Origin: Myxococcus stipitatus
GTDB taxonomy: Bacteria; Myxococcota; Myxococcia; Myxococcales; Myxococcaceae
Assembly: GCF_037414475.1 (NCBI RefSeq)
Contig: NZ_CP147913.1
Span: 2,790,001 to 2,854,000, forward strand
DNA: 64,000 nucleotides
Direction of reading: 5' to 3'
A program made the translations under genes and the position numbers. The notes beneath the pieces were generated by a model, which saw only the letters and a program-made list of their open reading frames with translations, was not told the DNA's origin and ran no database searches. Of this stretch, positions 38,714 through 45,887 are shown piece after piece (within the stretch, counting starts at the first letter, position 1; every line of letters starts with the position of its first letter).

Positions 38714-39544
38714 TCACCGCGCCAGCGCACACGCCGGGTCCAACAGCTCCGGCCGGTACTCGAAGTGCATCGTGTCGTAGTGGTACCAGCGCCCGCCCCA
38801 GATGAAGCCCTCCGCCTCGAAGGCGTCCACCAGCGCCTGGGGCACGGCGTTGCTCCAGCGCACCGGCGAGCGGGGCCGCTGCCATTCCCAGTAGTGGGAG
38901 CGCGCGGTGTTCAGGTCCAGGGAGACGCCGTAGGAGTGGGCGCTGCGGCGGTTCGTGTTCGCGATGGTGCGCCAGGCGAACGTGCCGCCCACCCCGCGCA
39001 GGAAGGGCCTGAGCGAGGCGTCCTTCTCCACCAGGGACTCCAACCGCGCGGCGACCCGCTGGAAGGCGGGCAACACCTTGCGGTGCACCTGGAGCTTCTG
39101 GCCGAAGAACACCCAGGGCACCACGTCCACCTTCTCCCGCGAGGCGCCGTACATGGCCTCGAACAGCGGCTCGAAGCGAATGCGCCCGGGGTCGTCATCC
39201 TCTTGGGTGACGGGGGTGATGGGGCCCGTGCGGTAGGGAATGGAGAGGGTGTCCTCCAGGTCCGGCGCCTCCAACGTCCGCGCGAAGGACTTCGCCTGTC
39301 CGTCGTCGAAAGCGAAGACACGTCCGTCCGGCAGGGCGACGCCCCAGCCTGAGTCGAGGCGCACGGGTGTCAGCACCGGATACCACTTCGCCAGGCACCC
39401 CAACGCGGCGGGAGGCGCGGGTGTCGGCTGGCTTGCACTCCGCGAGGCCGCGTCCTCGGGCACGGGCTGCGCCGCGAGCACCGGCGCCGAGAGGGAGAGC
39501 AGCCCCAGGGCACTGGCCCGCACGAGGAGACAAAGAGAAGTCAC
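38714..39544 (-). CDS. M15-family (VanY-like) D,D-carboxypeptidase, exported
   Basis: A 276-residue protein with a signal peptide ending near SAPVLAAQ. The C-terminal half carries the zinc-site motifs of the M15 peptidases: SAHSYGVSLDLN and YDTMHFEYRPEL. It probably trims peptidoglycan peptides in the periplasm. The start is GTG 39544, with AGGA 8 nt upstream; the long upstream extension of this frame is antisense to the next gene and is not credible. The stop lies 3 nt from the end of the convergent sigma54 activator. Confidence 0.88.
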   Translation of the reverse strand: MTSLCLLVRASALGLLSLSAPVLAAQPVPEDAASRSASQPTPAPPAALGCLAKWYPVLTPVRLDSGWGVALPDGRVFAFDDGQAKSFARTLEAPDLEDTLSIPYRTGPITPVTQEDDDPGRIRFEPLFEAMYGASREKVDVVPWVFFGQKLQVHRKVLPAFQRVAARLESLVEKDASLRPFLRGVGGTFAWRTIANTNRRSAHSYGVSLDLNTARSHYWEWQRPRSPVRWSNAVPQALVDAFEAEGFIWGGRWYHYDTMHFEYRPELLDPACALAR

Positions 39545-39682
39545 GCGTGCATCCTCGCATCTCGGGGACGTGGGCATCACGGGAACCAACAAAGGCACAC
39601 AAACACGGTGTGCGTGGGAAATCCTCCGTGGCATGGTGGGCGCGCCTTCGCAGTCCTTCCATCCCCCCGAGGAGGATTCACG

Positions 39683-40327
39683 ATGAAGCGTCCGTCTCCC
39701 TGGCTCGCCGTGCTGTGCGCTGGTTTCATCTCGATGCACGCGACCGGGTGCTTCGGCAGTTTCAAACTCACCCAGAAAATCTGGACCTGGAACAAGAACA
39801 TCTCGGATGAGAAGTTCGTGCAGTGGCTGATGTTCCTCGTGCTCATCATCGTGCCTGTGTATGAGCTGGGCACGCTCATCGACGCGCTGGTCATCAACAG
39901 CATCGAGTTCTGGAGCGGGAAGAACCCGGTGTCGAGCACGGGCAGCTCCGACATCAACACGCGCATCGTCCGCCTGGGGGCCCATGAGGAGCTGCGCATG
40001 ACGAAGGACCCCGAGACGGGCGTCATGACGCTGGTGCTCGAGCGCGAGGGCGAAGAGCCCGTCATCCGCCACTTCGAGCCGCTGCAGGACGGCATGGTCG
40101 TGCGTGATGACGCGGGTGTGCCCATGGTCCGCGCCGAGGGCACGGCGGACGGCGGCGTCGCGGTGACGGACGCGGCCGGTCTCACCCGGACGGTGCATGG
40201 CAAAGAGGCCCTCGCGCTGGCGCGTCGCATCTACGAGGAGGGTGGCGCCATCGCGCTCGCCCGGCACGCGGTGCTCCAGTCCTCCATGCCGCAAGGGCTG
40301 GCCCTCAACACCTGCAACGCGCGGTAG
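39683..40327 (+). CDS. DUF3332-like membrane/lipoprotein
   Basis: A 214-residue protein. The signal peptide ends at a Cys (ATGC) that could be lipidated. A conserved block follows (CFGSFKLTQKIWTWN, then NISDEKFVQWLMF), then a long hydrophobic stretch (LVLIIVPVYELGTLIDALVI) and NSIEFWSGKNP. This block is the hallmark of the DUF3332 family. The C-terminal half is hydrophilic and unassigned. The ATG at 39683 has AGGAGG upstream. Function unknown. Confidence 0.85.
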   Translation: MKRPSPWLAVLCAGFISMHATGCFGSFKLTQKIWTWNKNISDEKFVQWLMFLVLIIVPVYELGTLIDALVINSIEFWSGKNPVSSTGSSDINTRIVRLGAHEELRMTKDPETGVMTLVLEREGEEPVIRHFEPLQDGMVVRDDAGVPMVRAEGTADGGVAVTDAAGLTRTVHGKEALALARRIYEEGGAIALARHAVLQSSMPQGLALNTCNAR

Positions 40328-40339
40328 CCAGCACCACGA

Positions 40340-40375
40340 CGCGGCGACGTCCGAGAGCCTCCGGGCGCCGCCGCG
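40340..40375. terminator. Possible GC hairpin between convergent genes
   Basis: CGCGGCG (40340-40346) can pair with CGCCGCG (40369-40375) around a 22-nt loop, between the stops of the DUF3332-like gene and the convergent lipoprotein gene. The stem is short and there is no T tract, so this is only a candidate. Confidence 0.3.
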
Positions 40376-40387
40376 TGGGCCGTGCGA

Positions 40388-40942
40388 CTACGGGACGACG
40401 ACGCTCCCATCGAGCGGCTCGCCCTCCTCCGGCCCGAAGCCCGCATCCCTGGCCTCGGAAGAGAACGTCCCCTCCAGGCTCCGGCCCGCGCCGTAGCCGT
40501 CGCCCTTCTTGAAGGACATGGAGAAGTCCCCGCGCGTGTGCTCGCCGGGCTTGCCTCCGGACTCCAGTTGCAAGTCGCCCTTCTCCACGGGCGCGAAGAC
40601 GCGCGCGGGCTCACCCGCGTTGAGGTGCACCACGGTGGCGCGCGCCAGGCCCGAGGGCGTGGTCCCCGCCAGGTTCACCTTCGAGCCCGGCCGCAAGTCC
40701 AACCCTTCCGTGGACACGGTGAGCCGCACCACCAGGTCCACGTCCAGGTCGTTGTTGCGGAAGTAGCTCACCTGGAGCGCCTCCGCGTTGCGGAGAATCT
40801 CCACGCGGGACACCTCCAGCGGGAACAGCTCCGACACGCTGCCGGACAATGAATTGTCCGGACGGCTGCACGCCAACATGCCGGCGGCTGAGACCAGTCC
40901 CGCCAGCGTCAGCGCCGCCAGGGCGCGGACCGGCTTCTTCAT
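40388..40942 (-). CDS. Small lipoprotein, unknown function
   Basis: A 184-residue protein with a signal peptide and lipobox (GMLAC, Cys ~25). The mature part is predicted to be mainly beta-strand and hydrophilic. No family was recognised. Its ATG overlaps the stop of the upstream gene (40939-42300) by 4 nt, so the two are translated together and probably work together. Confidence 0.8.
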   Translation of the reverse strand: MKKPVRALAALTLAGLVSAAGMLACSRPDNSLSGSVSELFPLEVSRVEILRNAEALQVSYFRNNDLDVDLVVRLTVSTEGLDLRPGSKVNLAGTTPSGLARATVVHLNAGEPARVFAPVEKGDLQLESGGKPGEHTRGDFSMSFKKGDGYGAGRSLEGTFSSEARDAGFGPEEGEPLDGSVVVP

Positions 40943-42300
40943 TTCTCCACCGCCAGGTGCAGGACGCCCTTCTTGCTGAGCGCCGCCACCGGGGTGCGGT
41001 AGAGGACGACGCGCTTGCCGTTGGACAGGAACGCCAGCTTGGGCGACCAGCCGCCCTCCTCGTCCACCACCGTCTCACGCCAGTTGCCGCCGATGCGCGT
41101 GCTGATGACGAGCTTGTCCTCGTTCGGGTTGCAGCTCGTGTCGTTGCGGCCCGGCTCGCGCGAGCAGAAGTAGTGCGCGATGGACGGCTCGTGGTGCACG
41201 GGGTCGAACGCGAGCGACGGATACCAGCCGCCCGTGCCGTTGCCGAACACGGGGTCCGGCGTGGACCACTCGCCCGTCGTGGTGCAACTGGTGGCATTGG
41301 GGCTGGGGCAATCCATGTACAAGAGCACGTCGCCGCGCGAGGAGCCGCGGTTCTGCACGGCGATGCCGAAGCCCTCTTGCGAGTCGTAGGCCATGGAAGG
41401 GCCCAGCTGCGTGTTGGCGACGCTGGACTCCGTCACGACCTCTACCGGCCGAGACCACGTCGCGCCATCCGCGTTGCGGCGCTGGAAGAGCACACCGCCG
41501 CCCGTCGCCTGCGCGCCCTTCTTCGTCCGGTCATGCACCAGCGCGGGCTGGGCCCCGGCGGGGATGAGTGAAAGGTGGCCGCCAAAACCATCCTTCCCGT
41601 CGCCGGAGAAGGCCACCATCCGGAACGCCCAGTTCGTGGGCCCACCGCTGGCCAGCTCCAGGTCCGCCGCCGCCCAGTCCTGGCCCTCGAAGTTCGCGTT
41701 GTGCCCATCCCGGTACGCGATGAGCGCCTTGCCATCCACGAACAGGAGCGAGGTGTTGAGGCCCACGAGGAAGCCCGAGTCGGCCACGATGTTGCCGATG
41801 GCCGCCGCGTTGGACATCCGGGCGACCACCTGCTGGGACCACGTCCCCGACGCGGACCGGTAGGAGATCGCCACGTCGCTCTGGAGCCAGTACGTGGAGT
41901 CGTCCCGGCCTCCGCCCAGGTACGTCACCGCCGGCTGTCCATCCGGGCCAAAGGCCACGGACACGCCGAACACGCGCTGCACGGTGACCACCTTCTCCAC
42001 CGGCCCCAGCACCCCGCCGTTGAACTCGCGATAGCGCAAATCGTAGTTCACCTCGCTGCCCGTCGACGTGCCGGTGTCCACGAAGTACGCCATGCCGATG
42101 CGGTCATCCGGCCCCACGGCCATGGCGATGTTGGAGATGGGGTTGAACTCGCTCTTGTCGGCATCCACCTCCAGCTTGGTGAAGCTGCTCGTCGAGGGGT
42201 TGCCTCCACCATCCGGATTCCCCACGTCGGGATTCTCGGGCTTGTCCTTCCCGCACCCCAAAGCCATCACCAATCCCAGTGCCCAGGCTTGCCGTTTCAT
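40939..42300 (-). CDS. Lipoprotein with repeat/propeller-like domain
   Basis: A 453-residue protein. The start at 42300 has AGGAGA upstream and gives a short signal peptide with lipobox (ALGC). A PDVGNPDGGGNPS linker follows. The body has repeated segments with GPDGQPAVTYLGGG, GPDDRIGMAYF, DGKALIAYRDG and QPALVHDR, suggesting a sialidase-like or other beta-propeller exposed outside the inner membrane. No catalytic residues were identified. It is operonic with the next small lipoprotein. Confidence 0.82.
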   Translation of the reverse strand: MKRQAWALGLVMALGCGKDKPENPDVGNPDGGGNPSTSSFTKLEVDADKSEFNPISNIAMAVGPDDRIGMAYFVDTGTSTGSEVNYDLRYREFNGGVLGPVEKVVTVQRVFGVSVAFGPDGQPAVTYLGGGRDDSTYWLQSDVAISYRSASGTWSQQVVARMSNAAAIGNIVADSGFLVGLNTSLLFVDGKALIAYRDGHNANFEGQDWAAADLELASGGPTNWAFRMVAFSGDGKDGFGGHLSLIPAGAQPALVHDRTKKGAQATGGGVLFQRRNADGATWSRPVEVVTESSVANTQLGPSMAYDSQEGFGIAVQNRGSSRGDVLLYMDCPSPNATSCTTTGEWSTPDPVFGNGTGGWYPSLAFDPVHHEPSIAHYFCSREPGRNDTSCNPNEDKLVISTRIGGNWRETVVDEEGGWSPKLAFLSNGKRVVLYRTPVAALSKKGVLHLAVEK

Positions 42301-42432
42301 CTGCGTCTCCTTGCGTTTTCGGCCGTGCACATCGTTGTGTTCATCCTATGCCACCCGCTCACCCGAGGAAGCAGGCAGGCCATTCATCCCATCGCGGCGA
42401 AACACCGGGCGCTGGGTTACGCTCGCGCACCT

Positions 42433-43092
42433 ATGCCCCGTGCGCGTTCTCCTCACCGCCGGCTGTCGCGGCGCTCGTTCATCCATCGGCTGTCGTTCCT
42501 GGGTGGAAGTGTCGTGCTGCTCGGGCCGCTGGCCTGCAAGCGCTCCTCTTCCGAGGACACGCCCCCACCCGCGAAGGACACGGGCCCCTTGGGCGCCGCC
42601 TCCGGCGGACGTGAGACACGCACCTTCTCCACCTTCGAATACGCGGTGGTCTCCGCGGCCGTCGAACGCATCCTCCCCAAGGACGAAGACCCGGGCGCGC
42701 TCGACGCCGACGTGCCGGTCTACATCGACCGCATCCTCACGACACCGGAGATGAAGCCCATCCGCGACGACTTCCTGGAGGGGCTCGCCGCGCTGGAGCG
42801 CCGCTCGCAGCGGATGTTCCAGAAGGGCTTCTCCACGCTCACCGCCGCGCAGCAGGACGAGCTGCTCACGCTCTTCAAGGACAGCAAGGCTGGCAGCGGC
42901 GAGGCGCACTTCATGGAGCTGCTCACCGTGCTCACGCTGGAGGGTTACCTCGGGGACCCGTCCTACGGCGGCAACAAGGGCAAGGTGGGCTGGAGGCTGA
43001 TGGGCTTCGACACCGTGGGCACTGTCGCCATGGCGCCCCCGCAGGACTACGACGGGCCGAAGTGCTTGCGCGAGTGCGGGGTTCACAAGTGA
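42433..43092 (+). CDS. Gluconate 2-dehydrogenase subunit 3-like, Tat-exported
   Basis: A 219-residue protein. The N terminus has a twin-arginine type signal (RRLSRRSFIHRLSFLGG) and a possible lipid-attachment Cys (LACK). The remainder fits the small subunit of membrane gluconate or sugar dehydrogenases: TFSTFEYAVVSAAVERILP, then EAHFMELLTVLTLEGYLGDPSYGGN and GWRLMGF. It likely carries its folded FAD-containing partner through the Tat pore. It overlaps the downstream GMC gene by GTGA. Confidence 0.9.
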   Translation: MPRARSPHRRLSRRSFIHRLSFLGGSVVLLGPLACKRSSSEDTPPPAKDTGPLGAASGGRETRTFSTFEYAVVSAAVERILPKDEDPGALDADVPVYIDRILTTPEMKPIRDDFLEGLAALERRSQRMFQKGFSTLTAAQQDELLTLFKDSKAGSGEAHFMELLTVLTLEGYLGDPSYGGNKGKVGWRLMGFDTVGTVAMAPPQDYDGPKCLRECGVHK

Positions 43093-44759
43093 GCCTGCCC
43101 GAGGTCGACATCTGCATCATTGGCAGCGGCGCCGGAGGAGCCCCCATGGCGCTGGAGCTGGGCCGCGCGGGCTTCAAGGTCGTGGTCCTGGAGAAGGGCC
43201 CGCACTACCGGCCACAGGACTTCGTCCACGACGAAATCCTCAACAGCCGCCGCAACTTCTTCATGCCGTTGCCGTGGGAGGAGCCGCACCTGGTGCGCAA
43301 GGGCGTCCAGGGCAAGTATGAGCGCAGCTCGGCGGCGTGGACCGCCAACTGCGTGGGCGGCGGCACCGTCCACATGAGCGGCTTCTTCTACCGACTCAAG
43401 CCCGTGGACTTCCGGCTGCGCACCACGCTGGGAGAAGTGCCTGGCAGCACGCTGGCGGACTGGCCCATCTCCTACGAAGACCTGGCGCCGTTCTACGACC
43501 AGGCCGAGGTGGAGCTGGGCGTCTCCGGTCAGGCCGTCGCCCACCCCTTCGCCGAGCCACGCAGCGGCCCCTACCCGCTGCCCCCGCTGGACGTGCACCC
43601 GGTGGCGGCGGAAATCGACAAGACGTGCCAGGCCATGGGCTGGCACTCGCTGCCCACCGCGCGAGGCATCATCAGCCGCCCGTACCGGGGCCGCGCGCCG
43701 TGCGCGTACTGCGCGCTGTGTGGAAGCTACGGCTGCGAGATGGGCGCCAAGAGCGGCACCAACGCCAGCCTCATCCCCGCGGCGGTGGCCACCGGCAACG
43801 TGCGGGTACGCCCCGGCTGCATGGCGCGCACGGTGGAGGTGGACCGCAAGGGCCGCGCGCGGAGCGTCACCTACGTGGACGCGGACGGCGTCACCCAGGA
43901 GCAGCCCGCGAAGGTCATCGTCGTGTCCTGCACGGCGGTGGAGAGCGCGCGGCTGCTGCTCAACTCCACCTCCACCCGCTTCCCGCGAGGGCTTGCCAAC
44001 GGCAGCGGGCTGGTGGGGCGCAACCTCACCTTCAGCTCCTTCGGCGAGTCCCAGGCCAGCTTCAAGCTGTCGAAGCAGGCCGAGAAGCGCCCCTGGCTCA
44101 AGGACCCCAGCCCCTTCGTCAATCGCAGCATCCAGGACTTCTACCTGATGCCCGACGCACGCTTCGGCTTCCGCAAGGGCGGCACGCTGGGCTTCATGTG
44201 GACCCATCCCAATCCCATCAACGCGGCGCTGGGGCTGGCGGGCCAGGGCGCTTCCGCCGTCTTCGGCAAGGCGTTGAAGGACCGGATGCGGGACTACCGC
44301 GACTCGCGCATCCTCCAGTTCGAGGTCTACGCGGAGTTCCTCCCCACGCCCGGCAGCTACGTGAGCGTGGAGGGCTCCGTGAAGGACAAGTATGGGATTC
44401 CCGTGGCCGCCATCACCGTGGACCGGCACCCCATGGACCTGGCCGCCACGCGCTTCCTCGTCGAGCGCGGCGAGGAGGTGCTGCTGCGGCTGGAGCCCGA
44501 TGAACTCAAGCGCACCAACACCTCCGGCGAGACGACCATCCTCCAGCACGGCACCTGCCGCTTCGGCGACGACGACGCCACGTCCGTGCTGGACAGGAAT
44601 TGCCGCGCGCACGAGGTGCCCAACCTCTACGTCGTCGACGGCAGCTTCATGCCCACCGGCGGGAGCGTGCCCTCCACGCTCACCATCACCGCCAACAGCT
44701 TCCGGGTGGCAAGCCATCTGGTCCGCTCGCTGAAGCAAGGCGCCGCCTCGGGAGGTTAG
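43089..44759 (+). CDS. GMC-family FAD-dependent oxidoreductase
   Basis: A 556-residue flavoprotein. FAD-binding motif DICIIGSGAGGAPMALELG at the N terminus; CVGGGTVHMSGFFYR; a cysteine-rich stretch CAYCALCGSYGCEMGAKSG like that of gluconate dehydrogenase large subunits; and the C-terminal GMC signature HGTCRFG...VVDGSFMPTGGSVPSTLTITANSFR. With subunit 3 upstream it forms a probable periplasmic sugar or alcohol dehydrogenase. The cytochrome c subunit usually found with such enzymes is not adjacent. The start is GTG 43089 overlapping the upstream stop. Its TAG stop overlaps the stop of the convergent lipoprotein gene. Confidence 0.93.
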   Translation: MSLPEVDICIIGSGAGGAPMALELGRAGFKVVVLEKGPHYRPQDFVHDEILNSRRNFFMPLPWEEPHLVRKGVQGKYERSSAAWTANCVGGGTVHMSGFFYRLKPVDFRLRTTLGEVPGSTLADWPISYEDLAPFYDQAEVELGVSGQAVAHPFAEPRSGPYPLPPLDVHPVAAEIDKTCQAMGWHSLPTARGIISRPYRGRAPCAYCALCGSYGCEMGAKSGTNASLIPAAVATGNVRVRPGCMARTVEVDRKGRARSVTYVDADGVTQEQPAKVIVVSCTAVESARLLLNSTSTRFPRGLANGSGLVGRNLTFSSFGESQASFKLSKQAEKRPWLKDPSPFVNRSIQDFYLMPDARFGFRKGGTLGFMWTHPNPINAALGLAGQGASAVFGKALKDRMRDYRDSRILQFEVYAEFLPTPGSYVSVEGSVKDKYGIPVAAITVDRHPMDLAATRFLVERGEEVLLRLEPDELKRTNTSGETTILQHGTCRFGDDDATSVLDRNCRAHEVPNLYVVDGSFMPTGGSVPSTLTITANSFRVASHLVRSLKQGAASGG

Positions 44760-45259
44760 CGATTGCGCAGGGGCGTGATGTCCACCTTCACGGCGTAGCG
44801 CCCCTGCATGTCGGACTCGAACTCGATGAGGTGGTCTCCCACGCCGGTGAGCTCCGCCTCGCGAGTGAAGATGCTGAACTTCTCCATCGCATCCAGCACC
44901 GCGCGCCCGTCCACCGCCTGACGCGTGCGCGCCCGGCAGCCCTCCTCGTGGAAGATGACCACCGTCTCCTCGCCCGCCGCGGTGACCTCGTCCACGTAGA
45001 AGCTCAGCTTGATGTGTGACGCCTCCGGCACCTGGACGATGAACTGGCTGCGCCCCGGGAAGCGGCCCTCTGAATAGCCTTCCGCGCCCAGGATGCAGCC
45101 CGCCACCCGGCCACACACCGGCCAGGCTTCATCACAAGCATCCTTCACACGCGGACCGATGAAGTCGTCGCGCGTGTCTCCGCAGCCCACCGCGAACAAC
45201 GTGAGCAGGAAAACGCCGGCGCACTGGGCGTAACGACAGAACACTGTTACAACATTCAT
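44756..45259 (-). CDS. Lipoprotein, unknown function
   Basis: A protein of about 167 residues with a hydrophobic signal and lipobox (AVGC). The mature part holds several cysteines (DAC, VC, GC). Three consecutive ATGs begin the frame (45265, 45262, 45259); GAGGG lies 9 nt from the third, which I chose. It converges with the GMC gene, sharing 4 nt of stop codons, and diverges from the next lipoprotein gene with only 33 nt between start codons. No family was recognised. Confidence 0.78.
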   Translation of the reverse strand: MNVVTVFCRYAQCAGVFLLTLFAVGCGDTRDDFIGPRVKDACDEAWPVCGRVAGCILGAEGYSEGRFPGRSQFIVQVPEASHIKLSFYVDEVTAAGEETVVIFHEEGCRARTRQAVDGRAVLDAMEKFSIFTREAELTGVGDHLIEFESDMQGRYAVKVDITPLRNR

Positions 45260-45292
45260 CATCATCGACCCTCTAGCGAGGAGTGAACGTCC

Positions 45293-45745
45293 ATGCGACT
45301 GCACACCCCGTGGCTCCCTATTCTCTTCTTCTCGCTCGCCGCTTGCGGCGACAGCGCCGAGGAACTCCCCAAGGCCCCACAGCTCATCTCGGACCGCGAC
45401 GAGATGGGTTTCGACACCGAGCACAACTCCGGCACGTACGTGGGAACCACTGGCTTCAACTCCTTGCAGGTGTCGAACCAGGGACAGGATACGCTGGAAG
45501 TCTCCAACGTCACCCTCTCCGGACCGAGCGTCTTCACCATGAAGGTCTCACAGGACGGGACGGACCGCTCGCCTGGAGATGCCTTTCAGGTGGCCTCGAA
45601 GAAGCGGTTCTTCGTCCAGGTCAGCTTCAGGCCCGCGGAAGCCAAGAACTATCAGGGCACCCTCACCATCCGCTCCAACGCGGCCAACGCCGCCGAGAAG
45701 GTCATCATCCTCAACGGCAAGGGCATCCAGCCGCCCAACCAGTAG
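45293..45745 (+). CDS. Lipoprotein with Ig-like (ASPM/SPD/MSP-type) domain
   Basis: A 150-residue protein with a signal peptide and lipobox (LAAC). The mature part has LQVSNQGQDTLEVSNVTLSG, RFFVQVSFRPAEAKNYQGTL and KVIILNGKG, the pattern of the choice-of-anchor/MSP-like beta-sandwich that often occurs in bacterial surface proteins. GAGGAG lies 8 nt before the ATG. Function unknown. A strong terminator follows. Confidence 0.82.
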   Translation: MRLHTPWLPILFFSLAACGDSAEELPKAPQLISDRDEMGFDTEHNSGTYVGTTGFNSLQVSNQGQDTLEVSNVTLSGPSVFTMKVSQDGTDRSPGDAFQVASKKRFFVQVSFRPAEAKNYQGTLTIRSNAANAAEKVIILNGKGIQPPNQ

Positions 45746-45772
45746 CCTCCCCGAGCGGCTGTCCCGGTGGTG

Positions 45773-45804
45773 AAAAGCGGCGCTCCTCCCGGGGCGCCGC
45801 TTTT
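45773..45804 (+). terminator. Rho-independent terminator
   Basis: Perfect 11-bp stem AAAAGCGGCGC / GCGCCGCTTTT with a 10-nt loop, 28 nt after the stop of the lipoprotein gene. A/T tracts on both sides of the GC stem make it work in either direction, so it may also stop the convergent transcript ending at 45888. Confidence 0.85.
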
Positions 45805-45887
45805 GTGTTTCAGGACTTCGAAACAATCCCACACATCCAGGAAGGCCCAGCTCCGAATGGCCATACATCCGGAGCCGCCCGCGACGC

